NCBI GenBank assembly: GCA_947652115.1
Contig: OX393569.1
Location: forward strand, 1,555,315 to 1,619,314
Source: Blastomussa wellsi
Lineage: Eukaryota > Cnidaria > Anthozoa > Scleractinia > Plerogyridae
Direction: 5' to 3'
Length of the DNA: 64,000 nucleotides
Positions 1 through 10,202 of this stretch are shown here, piece after piece (position 1 is the first letter of the stretch; each line of letters begins with the position of its first letter). The notes under the pieces were generated by a model, which did not search any database, was not told the origin of the DNA, and worked only from the letters and a program-made list of their open reading frames with translations. A program made the translations under genes and the position numbers.

Positions 1-1044
1 TTATTGTTATTGTTAAACAATCAAGGGAAGAGCTAAAAAAATTTAGTGCATGAATTTCTACCCAGCCTTAGTTCAATGCTGGATTTTTTGCGGATGTGCA
101 ACCTCTGCAGAATATTTTTTTGAAGTAAAGAAATATCTGAATGTTTTCATTTGTGTGGAAGAACAATAATTTGAATATGGGAGGGGAGGGGATACTTTTA
201 GCTCCTACAAAGTATTGGAGAGAGTTCTAACTTCAGTCCCTTGATTTCTAAAGGTCTACCAGAGTGTTTAATTATTAAGATGCCAATCTCTTCATAATCT
301 ATATTATAAGTAAGGAATTATTGAATCACTGGTTTCAGAGTTAAATGCACTTAGTCGGCCAACACATATGCCCTCTAGGTTACTCAGACATTTGATTTAC
401 GGTATATGCTTATATATTTTTAAATCTTTCAAGTTAGTTTAAATACTTGTCATATATAGCCATGGTCTTATACTTACAGTTTTGAAAACTGATATATACT
501 CCAATTGTTAGATGATATGCTGAAAGTTTCAAATATCTTGAATACAAATATATGAACTGTATCAATACTGGACTGCAGCATATGAACATTTTGATCTTGC
601 AATGTACATAACAGACTTAACCGATCTTGATAACTTGTAAATAGAGTAATGCTTATATCAATAAATGTTTATGACAAGTTCTTTAATTTGTTGTGTTACA
701 TTTTAGCTAGACATACTATTATTGGGACTCAGGTAAAACTATGCCGGGTTATCGTAAAAATTTTGGATGACCTATATGCAATGATCCTTCCTTAGTGCGA
801 CTGGTTTTTCGTGATTAGCATGTCAAAAACAAAATGGCCTGTCAAGGAGTCATTGAAATAAAATGACTCCTCCCCCTCCTCCAAGTCTTGTCAGATAACT
901 GGAGCAGACCAAAATCAGTTGAGTAGATTGTGGAAAATTGGCAAGTTGTTTGAAATTTGATTAACAAGAAATCCAGGATAAAAAGTTAATTGACTGGGTT
1001 CTATTTCTCTTTCAAAATATTGGTGATGTTAAGTTGAGCTGAGA

Positions 1045-1170
1045 TTTCCGGGGGGGGGGGGGGTACTCCCTTATGTAGGCTATATGGGAACCCTTGGTCC
1101 TAAACAAAGTCAGGGTTTTGGACCTCCAGCGGCACCCCTTATATCCAAACATAGGTCAAGTACCCCCCCC
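1045..1170. repeat. G-run-bounded interspersed repeat
   Basis: The unit begins with a run of G followed by 'tactcccttatgtaggctat' and ends with 'caagtaccccccccc', so its ends are inverted G/C runs. It contains 'cctaaacaaagtcagggttt' and 'ggacctccagcggcacccc'. Related pieces occur at 4440-4987, 22863-23013, 6985-7080 and 63165-63245, so it is a dispersed non-coding family. Length polymorphism in the G run is expected, and assembly may be unreliable here. Confidence 0.65.
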
Positions 1171-1391
1171 CCTCCTGGCTGACAATTCTGTCCGGAGGGG
1201 TTAGTTTAACTCAACAGTCCCTTGCAACACTGGCAAAAAAAACACCTCGAACAACTAGATGGATTTTAATGACCTCTCAGTTTTAGTCACTTCCAGGTTG
1301 TTCACAAATGTGACAGTTTTCAAGCTGATTAATTCTCAGGAACAACAAAATAATTTACAATATTACTTCTAGTTCACGTGAGAAATAAAAT

Positions 1392-1572
1392 AAGCCATTT
1401 CCGAGTTGAATTCTACCTCTGTTTCAAAACGAGTCTTGGTGCAGAACCTTTCAAATGGAAAATTTGATTTTCAAGACAAAAGACGTGTGAGTAAAACTCA
1501 TTTCCATATGAAAGGTTGTGCACCAAGACTCGTCTTGAAACAGAGGAAAACAGCATCTCGGAAATGGGCTAC
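1392..1572. mobile_element. Foldback (MITE-like) element, copy 1
   Basis: The left arm, from 'ccatttccgag' through 'tctgtttcaaaacgagtctt', is repeated in inverse on the right, ending 'ctcggaaatgg'. The arms are about 70 bp around a short centre. The same element is at 23234-23412 in the second copy of the duplication. The 65-aa ORF across it is a by-product of the palindrome and is not taken as a gene. Confidence 0.7.
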
Positions 1573-1864
1573 TCTCCAGCAGAATTTTCCTCTTATTTTC
1601 TAACATTTAGAACAACATCAGCTTGAATCACAAACTTGATATAACAAGTTAGGGTTGTTTCCCATTCACATGGGTAACAACAGTTAATGGTAAATCATAT
1701 GCAAGAAAAGGAATTTAGTTCCATTTATCAGAAAATATTTTCTCACAGAGCACCTGGAATTATGGCAGTGTTGCACACTTGGTGCCCTGACACAGTGCTG
1801 GAGTCAGATCCTCGCTGGGCGCTGATGCAAACACAGTTTTTCAAGTACTTACAACAGGATTTTG

Positions 1865-2085
1865 GGAGGCATGGTGGCGTAACGGTTAGTGCGCTTGTCT
1901 CTGGATCGAGCGGTCCAGGTTCGAGCCCTGGCCGGGGACATTGTGTTGTGTTCTTGGGCTAGGTGTATAAATGGGTAGTGGCGAATTTACCCTGCGATGG
2001 ACTAGCATCCCATCCAGTGGGTGTAGAAATACTCCTAGTCGCTTCATGCTACGGAAACTGGAGATAAGTGCCGGCCTGATGAGAC
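1865..2085 (+). mobile_element. tRNA-derived SINE (family 1), copy in duplication 1
   Basis: A tRNA-like head with an A-box-like segment ('ggttagtgcgc') and a B box ('ggttcgagccctgg') is followed by a conserved body ('ttgtgttgtgttcttgggc', then 'agcatcccatccag'). Members in this window are at 23700-23912, 31232-31495, 48047-48185, 62634-62765 and, reversed and lacking much of the head, 8010-8215. The tRNA-like part lacks a clean acceptor stem, so it is not called as a functional tRNA. Confidence 0.75.
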
Positions 2086-3072
2086 TTTACCTACAACAGA
2101 ATTTGGGTACAGGCGAGACCTTTCATTTGGCACTTCGATTTCATTTGAACACAACACTGCCGATCTAGAGGAACTATATATTGACTGATAGTTACCCGAG
2201 GAAATTTGACGTTTTTGAAACAATCAATAATATATTAGCCCGAAAAAGCATATTTATAGCTTTGATGGTTAGTTTTAAGAGCATCAAATTTCCAAGGGCA
2301 GCTATCCAAGACAAACACACTCTGTCTTTATAATTCACAACTAAACTTTCTTCTTCGTGCACATTCAAAAATGAGCATCTTCAATTATCATTGGATTCCA
2401 TTTTTCCCTCCATTTATTGGCCCAGACTCTGACACGTGACTTACAAATAACTTGCTACAAATAATGGTCTGCTCATGCACATTACCGTCCAACAGTGATT
2501 ATTTTCAACTGTAAGTAAGATGAAAGACTTGGACAGACCAAATTTTACAAATGCAGAAGCAGAAAAGAAACTCATTAAATTCAAAATTTGTTTGTCTGTC
2601 AGGGCCCCTTGCTTACCAAAAAATTTCACTGACAAGTGCTATCCATCCTGGTATTTTCATATGGGCTGCTAGTGTCTCTCCAGTCCACGGATGAACAATA
2701 TTCCATCACATCATCAATTTAAACCAACCAGAATAAGAAATAATTTAGAGGTGAACTAATACCGGTACTTATTTCCTTCTAGTGCTCGGGCACCAAGTGC
2801 ACACAGCCTAAGATACATAGCTGCCTACAGGAATCACAGAAACTGGCAGAGAAAAGTAAAACTAAAGGTTAGCATATTTCCAGTTCAAATATTCTTGTTC
2901 GAAAACTTGGACTAACTTCCAAGGCAATATAATTAATAAAAAAAATTTGGAAATTGCACTTTGAGGAAATTAGGCCACATTATAACCAATCAAAATTTCC
3001 AGAATATTTTGATAAATGCAAACAACCAAAATGCTCGCATTATAATTTCTTGATTAAATTAGTGCAGCTAGA

Positions 3073-3227
3073 TTAGTAAGATGCTTGTGTCTGTGGTTGT
3101 TGGTAAGGCCTGTCATACTGTCGTCCATATCTCTCCTGCCAGTTGTATCGATCTTGTCTGTCCTGCTTTTCTGGCCTGTCCTGGCGGTCATAATTTTGTT
3201 GATTTTGTCGACGATAGCGGCCTTGGC
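3073..3227 (-). pseudogene. Orphan copy of the eIF3c terminal exon
   Basis: This is the duplicated last coding exon of eIF3c. It encodes the same Gln/Arg/Tyr/Asp-rich tail ending QASY-stop as the exon at 24879-25033. The DNA differs by a synonymous CAA/CAG change near the end. The 3' splice site ('cacttttag') is intact, so the fragment could still act as an acceptor, but no other eIF3c exon is beside it. The nearest upstream exons on this strand belong to the STYXL1-like gene, whose last identified exon ends in phase 0, while this exon needs phase 1. A fusion transcript would therefore read it out of the eIF3c frame. Classed as a gene fragment. Confidence 0.88.
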
Positions 3228-4075
3228 CTAAAAGTGAGATAGAAAAACAGAGCTTTTTCAAAACAGCCAAAAACTTCTAAATACATTTAAAGACTTCTGA
3301 GAAACACCAGTTTGTTACAGGACAGGTGTTTTAAACGAAAATTGAAGTCATGCTTTGCAGCCGTCATATTTTGTTAATCACTTGTATTATAACAGCCTGA
3401 ATTGGACTCCACTCAGTCCTGGTACCATTATTATTGGTTAGGCATGCAACAAATAACACAAGTGGATGTCAATTGTCAAATATTTCAGGTATGCTTTCTT
3501 TTTATATCAGGTGATTTCATTTACAATGAGGTGGAATATCATGAACAAGGGTAACTGAAACAGTTGTTGAGTGTAAACACATTTAAATCATTAATATTTC
3601 TGTGAGATAAAGGAATTAAAAGAGCTATGTCACGATATTTTGAGTTATTTTTTGTGATGAACCAAATTACCCTTAAAATGAAGGAGACCTAAAACTAATA
3701 GTTTACTAAGGAAGAAAAACAGCAAAGAGGTGATACTAAACCAAAAAGGAACAAGGATGGTGAAGATGGGTAAGATTGAGACAGATTAAAAATGAAGATT
3801 TTTAAAAATTGAGGCTAATTTTTTCAAAATGCACAAACCATGACATTGCTTCTTTAAGGTGGCTCCATTGGGCAAACATATACGATGTGGCACGTACTAG
3901 TGTTACATTTTGAAATCTGGCTTTCACATTGTCTTTTAGTCCTAGCACGCTCAAACTTGTCAAATACAATAAGCAATGATAAAATATTGTACTACAACCA
4001 TTGCTCACATATTAATGGCTTTGAGTATTGAATTAAGACTACCCAAACAAATGAGACTTTGTAAGTACAACAACA

Positions 4076-4326
4076 TAGAAATGATATCAAAGGAAACTCG
4101 GGAAAGAATTCAAGTCCCAGATGAGATTTGAACCGACGACCCCCCACGATCTAGTCGGATGCTCTATGGTCAGAGAAGGGTCAAATGTGGGTCTTGACTG
4201 GAACTGCATCGTGTGGTTACACAGTCAAATAATGAATGGCACATATAACTCTTAACTGAATCAAAAAGTCACATTAAAATCCCATCTGGGAGGATTTTTT
4301 CCGAGTTTCCTTTGATGCCATTTCTA
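4076..4326. mobile_element. Inverted-repeat element with tRNA-like core, copy 1
   Basis: The terminal inverted repeats are about 26 bp: 'tagaaatgatatcaaagg' at the left and its inverse, ending 'gatgccatttcta', at the right. A second inverted pair lies inside ('cccagatgaga' and 'cccatctggg'). The minus strand reads tRNA-like around 4100-4170 with a B-box-like 'ggttcaaatctc'. The duplicate copy is at 25994-26236. It could be a folded tRNA-SINE or a MITE. Confidence 0.6.
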
Positions 4327-4397
4327 TGTTGATGTTTTTCTTTCGTTGCTCTCTTGGGGGTTGGTTGGTCGCATCTTTGATAATTGCTTTACCGGTA

Positions 4398-4990
4398 GAA
4401 ATTTTAATTCTCGCGCGAGTTTTGATCTACATCTACAAACGCTTCCGAGATACTCCCTTATCTCGGCTATTCGGGGGCGTGCCACTGGATAGGGTATGGT
4501 TTTTGACCCCCCAGTCCTTAAAAGGGTATATAATTAAAGCAAACAGCGTAATTAACTTTGACAGTACATGCAGAAAATCCAGTAGTTCACACTGATAGCG
4601 TACGCGAATCACTTCCCCAGAAATTTAATTCTTGTGCAAGTTTTAATCGGGGAGCTACTCCCTTATCAGGGCTATTCGGGGGCGTGCTGCTAGATAGGGT
4701 ACAGCTTTCGACTTCTCAGTCCTGAACAGGGAATATAATTCAAGCAAGTCTGTCCTAACCAGGGTATATGGAGATATCCGAAATCATAAGCATTTATCAG
4801 TACTTGTTTATCCGGTCAACAGTTACCAACAGTTTACCAGGTCAACATTATCGTACAAAAAAACGTTTTCCCTTGTCCTAAACAGGGAATATGTTTGAGG
4901 TTATTTTGGTCCTAAACAGGGTCAGGATTTCAGACCTCCAGTGGCACCCCTATACCCAAACAAGGGTCAAGTTCCCATCCCCGGGGGTTT
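4398..4990. repeat. Nested G-run repeat cluster beside the duplication junction
   Basis: Two partial tandem units share 'tactcccttat', 'ggctattcgggggcgtgc' and 'gatagggta' (about 4450 and 4650). A third piece at 4890-4987 ends 'aagttcccatccccgggg'. They belong to the family seen at 1045-1170. The cluster starts exactly where the duplication ends. No coding sequence was recognised. Confidence 0.6.
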
Positions 4991-5910
4991 TGATGCAGGT
5001 TTTCCTGGCAATGTTATAAAACAATACCCGGTAGGCTCTTTGCAGAATCCGGTCACATGGTACAAAATCAGCCATGCTGGGACACAAAAGAATGCAAGTT
5101 ACGCAGTGGGAGATCCAGAACAAAGCCACTTTATCCAGACAAGCTTGACTTTTCTTTGTTTTGGATGTCCAAGTGCAGGAATACTAATAAGCTTGCGTCC
5201 AGCATGGATGATTTTGTACCCTGTAATCTGATCCAGCAAAGGGCCTATGGGTTTCTGCTTTTAGCTGTGCACTTTCGAGTTCTGGATGCACTTGGTAAGT
5301 TTCGAGAGCACTCCAGAAACTAGAGTTGCTGTCAGTTATCACCTTGAGGAACTCTATGGCTTCTTTCGTGTTCTCCCTGCACATGCTACATATAGCCATG
5401 CAGGCAGTGCATGCTAAAACATGAACCAGTTGTTAAATTACAGTAATTGGACTACTTGACTGACTGAGAGAAATCGCTCTTTGCTTTTGGGAAGGATAAT
5501 GCGCCAATTTTAGGGTGGTCATTTTGCCACTTCCTTTTTTTGCTTTTTCACCACTTGCCACATGCTCAAAGACAGCAAAAAATAAAACGCTCATAATCTG
5601 CAGAGTGGAAGTCTCTAAGTATGGCTTTATAGAACACCTTATAAAGACCACTGGAATTAAGGGGTGTATGTCATCCTTTTGCTAACGTCATCCTCGTTTC
5701 CAATTGCCAACAAATTTAAATTTTACACATCAAGAGCGTCAAAGTCCTCACTATTATCAATGTTATCACACTAGGTCCAACCTGCCTACCATTTTAGCCA
5801 GAGAGGAGTTCCATTTAGTCCAAAATGGTATATGGAAGGGTTAGGGTTTGGACCTCAGGACAGAGCATCCCAAAAAAAATTAGTAACCTCTCCTGGAGGA
5901 GGCAGGGGTG
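4991..5910. other. Unassigned sequence downstream of the last identified STYXL1-like exon
   Basis: The 3' end of the minus-strand STYXL1-like gene should lie here or further left. Short open stretches with possible splice acceptors exist (minus strand, about 5340-5410, 5440-5600 and 5730-5790), but none resembles the C-terminal helix region of the family and none can be joined confidently. A plus-strand 88-codon ORF at 5057-5323 has no recognisable domain. Confidence 0.4.
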
Positions 5911-6020
5911 GGGGTTAGTCTCCTTCGCAGCCATTATTAGGGTCGTCACGCAACACTCCTCCCTACTAGTGGGGAGGAGCATTGCCTGATGACCCTAATA
6001 GCAGCTATGAAGGAGACTAG
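5911..6020. mobile_element. Small foldback element
   Basis: The left arm, 'ttagtctccttcgcagcc' followed by 'attagggtc', is mirrored by 'gaccctaat' and 'gctatgaaggagacta' on the right. The arms are about 40 bp with a central 'actagt'. It lies just downstream of the last identified STYXL1-like exon. Confidence 0.6.
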
Positions 6021-6084
6021 GGTGGGGGTATACCACAATCACTTTTGACGGACAGGATCAGTTAAATAGAAAAAAGGTTGTCAC

Positions 6085-9000
6085 CTTGAGAGAGACTTTT
6101 TTATTCCACATGTAATAAGCTATCGCTACTGCCACGCTACGACTTATGCCCAAGGTTGAACTCAGCAAAACTGTTCGGCCATCTTTAGTTTGATGATCGT
6201 CTAAAAGCAAAATAACACATTGTCTGATCTCAAACTCCACAAAACAGAAGCAATAAAAACACTCAATTAATCCCTTGATCAACTTTTAATCCTGGTTTAG
6301 TGTTAATCGGCCTTCCAACAACCCAGCTATGATTAGTGTCATTTGCAACATGTAGTTTAGTTTTACTCCTTATTCAATTATACAACCCTATAAGCGACAG
6401 GGAAACAAATTATAAGGTGTGACTTGGTACAAGGAATCAGGCCACCTAGGAAAACATTGAGATTCTCAGGAAAAAGTCATTTGCTATGTAACACAATGAA
6501 TATCTTAAAAGATTTGTCATATAGCACAGTGAAGACCTGAAAAGATACTTTTATGTGCAAACTGCCGTCCACTGGTAGCCGTTGGGGAACAGTGCACGGT
6601 TTCGAACGGGTTCCCTCTGATGTAAAAGACTTTTCAATTTTTCATATATTTCATATATTTCATTTTTCGTGGCCAAGAAGAGAATGAAATTTACAGGAAA
6701 CTGTGAATTACTAATAATGTTTCCTTCAAATCCCAGAAAGATTTTGACAGGATTTAATCAAATTCACCTTACCAATAAACTGAATAATTCCAGACAAATG
6801 TGAATACAGATCATCATCACCATTGTCATCAATTGGTACAGTCAAAATTTGCTTGACTCTCTTCTCATCTTTACCAAGTGTTGTGCTTTCTGCAACAAAT
6901 CTACACCCCAAACGAGTTAAATATTAATTCAAGAGTAAACTTGAACATAGACCAAACCAAACAAACAGCAAGCAAAGAAATAACCCTCCCATGGGGGAGG
7001 GGAAGGGAAGGGATTGACCCAGCAGGTTTGGGTACTGTGCAGCTGCTGGGGCGGTTTGAAATTCTGACCCTTTTTAAAACAAAAACAACGCTAAATAGCT
7101 ACTCTGCAAGTACAATGAAAAACATAATTAAAAAACTACATCGTTAATATCTATCTCTGAATATGATACACTAGCTGTTCACTGATGACCGGCTAAATGT
7201 ATACTATAATATATACTAGTTAATAAATGTTTCTGAGTTTTGATTTATGTTACATCTTGGAGCCATACCCTGTATTGGATGGGTGGATTTCTTTTGCTGT
7301 ACTGAAACGATTCAACAAAAGCAGGATAAAATAAAAAGCTGTCCACAGTCTAGTTGAATCTGAGATGACAGATAAAGTTTGTTGGGTGGCCACACTAAGG
7401 CGCGTCGTGCTGTAAGGCACAGGGGCAACTGCTTTGACTGTGGCTGTTAGCAGCATGGTGTGAATAATGGAAATGCTTGATTCACTTATCTGCTTGGCAT
7501 AGATGTGTATTCTCAGCTAAGTGCAAATCTGTTAAAAATCTACTCAAAAATAACATCCATGACTCTAGTATAAATGCACAACAGCTAATTAACTCTTGCA
7601 AAAATCACTCTGACTAAAAATACAAGACTTACACTGTATCATTTTCTTTTGCAACAATCACATTTGCCTTGACTTTAAGGTCCTTGATAATTATCTGATC
7701 CTGAGATTGTTGGAATGTTGCCACATACAAGAAACCAGGGATGATCTCCACTGGATATGTACAAATCGCATCTAGTTCCTATTAATAAATTATTAATACA
7801 AAAAATAACTTGTGAGGGCAGAACCATCTTGGCATGTGGAGCTTATCCTGGTTTCCATAGCATTTAGTGAGCCCCTGGAGTATTAGTATAATTTTTGACT
7901 GAGCACGCACAAGACAGTAAATAAATTTTGAGTGATCTTCACCTGACTGCTGCATAACACCCATGACAACACTAGAGGACAATAGCACTTTTAGGGAAAA
8001 CAGTCCCTAATGCTAGCTCCCCCCCAATACACACACACACTCCACCTACAACCTCAAATAGGATGCTGGCAATTTTCTGACATCTATCTATACACCTGGG
8101 TGAAGAGAGGCACCATGAGAGTCAAGTGTCTTGCCCCCAAACACAGCACAATGGCCCTGATCAAGACTCAAACCAGGAGCGCTTTATCTGGAGTCCTGGG
8201 CACAAACTAACTCCAGCTGTGAATTTACACGCCTCTTGAACAGCAATTGATGCAGTACGAGTTCTGCAAGAGTGAGATGCGATCTCATGCTGTGATATAA
8301 TTTATACACAAACTCACCCTGGGCATGTATATGATCTTCTGAGTACGAAGAAATGGGTATAGTGCAGAAAATTCCTCATATCCACCTGCAAAAATAAATA
8401 AAAGAATAACCCAACCATATCACCATGTGGTTCTAACATTCACATTTGTGGATGAAACCCAAGTGTGCTACAAAATAACTAAATGATGTGGTGCTATCAG
8501 TTATCAAGCAATTTTTTGAAAATATAAAATTTGTAATTTACAGCTAATATAGTAATTATTACATAATTACGTTACCTTAACAGTAAACACTGAAATAGTT
8601 CACATTCATGTCTTTTCACATAAATGTGCAGCAAAAAACATCTGACAGATCAAACTACCTTTAATCACTTTAACAGGATTCTTGCTTCCCATTTCCCACA
8701 TCAACTTAGCACATGACAGGGCAGTGCTATCTGGAAAAATATTTAACACATATTTACATTATGCCTCAATAAAAGTATCTAGCAACTACTATAAGATTGC
8801 AAAACTGATGATCTTCCAAAAGTAGCGACGTGTAGGTTTCTTACCAGGTATGATTTGAGTATTATGGTGTTGCTATTTTCTAACTATTTACAGGGCTGGG
8901 AATAATTTTTGTCTGTGGACATGTGTTCAACTAGTGAGTCATTAATAATTTCGATCAGACAAAACTAGAGCCTGAGAGATTGGACATCACATTACTTATA

Positions 9001-10171
9001 AAAACAGCTATTTGTGTGTTTAATACACAATTTCCACAAAATGGGCCACGTTACGTGAACATCACAATTATTTAAATAATTATTTGTTTGTATACGAGAG
9101 TCTAGTGCCTGCCATCACTCTTGTTTATAATAATAACAAGAGAGGCAGATCGGTCATACCTGGCATGCCTGCACAAGACTTTAACAAAACACTCAACCTT
9201 ATGATTAACACCAAATATCGTATATGGGATGTCACGCTTTAATATAACGCAACAAAACGCGAGTCTCAAGCAAACCTCAGATTAGTTTATTGATTGTTTC
9301 ACATTGGCAAGATTTTAACTGATTAGAAGCTATACTTTTTTAACCGAAAAATCACATGTACGTATTGCGGACCCATTTTTTGTATTGGCAAACAAAATTG
9401 TCCTGACACACTCTGTTCAACCGCAGCTGCAATGCCATTGTACATTGGCAAATTTTGATCGTCCATTGTCCGATGTACGACTGTTATTTGCACACCAGTT
9501 GACTTACTTTTGTCTTTAAGTGAACTGGTGTTACTGTCGTAAACTACAACATGTTCCTTGGTCTGCAACTCGGCATCATGAGGAACTGTGAAAGCACCAA
9601 TGTCATTCTAAAATATAACAAGCAATTACAGTGAGGACACTTGGAACTGTGAACACTTGACCTTTTTGTACATTTCTTTACCGTTATACAATGTTAGCCA
9701 TTCATACAAACAGAAGAATTAGCTTTCTTAGGCACTGAAAACACTAATCCTTTGGTCCACATCAAGAGCACTCATTGGACAATCATAAAAAATGTAAAAA
9801 TAAATTACAAGTGTTCATGGTTTGAGTTTCTTCAGTGTAAAATAATATAAATAACATATAGGCACTTAAAACAAATCACTTTGACTTAAAACAAATCGCT
9901 AAGTTTTGGTTCTCATATCACTCACTGTATTAGGTGCTCAAATTTATGTTTCATAGATCACTCATTGCCAACAATAAATAGTTTACTCTTTAAATCATGG
10001 CATTTGTAAAATGATCATAACCCAATATACAAAAAAATTCAGTCTCAATTCAATAATCAAATGTTGGCTGGATTATTGTCTGGCTTCACATGATAGGTAC
10101 ATGAAAATGGAAAATGGGTTTTTTCCCCACATTATACTGACAAGTGCCACCCGCGAAAAATAACATTTATT

Positions 10172-10202
<31 letters not shown>

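Larger units (their letters stand above)
16..4397 (+). repeat. Segmental duplication, copy 1 (direct orientation)
   Basis: This block matches 21829-26308 almost base for base in the same orientation. Identity starts at 'aacaatcaagggaag' (16 and 21829) and stops after 'gctttaccggta' (4397 and 26308). The copies differ by scattered substitutions and small indels: copy 1 has about 44 bp near 3290-3335 that copy 2 lacks, and copy 2 has a 163-bp foldback insertion at 25231-25393 that copy 1 lacks. Copy 2 is joined to the rest of eIF3c, so it is probably the parental location. Copy 1 carries the 3' part of the last eIF3c intron, the terminal exon and about 3 kb of 3' flank, including a SINE, a foldback element and a G-run repeat. 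No other gene was recognised in it; the short ORFs at 2441-2635 and 3802-4008 look accidental. Confidence 0.95.

Noticed and set aside
1406..1603. 65-codon ORF conserved in both duplicates (1406 and 23247)
   Set aside because: It is conserved only because the block was duplicated; it spans an inverted-repeat element and has no domain.
5184..5399. Minus-strand ORF as the STYXL1 terminal exon
   Set aside because: It has a plausible acceptor, but the phase-0 frame from exon 9 soon hits a stop, and the longer frame does not resemble the family C-terminus.
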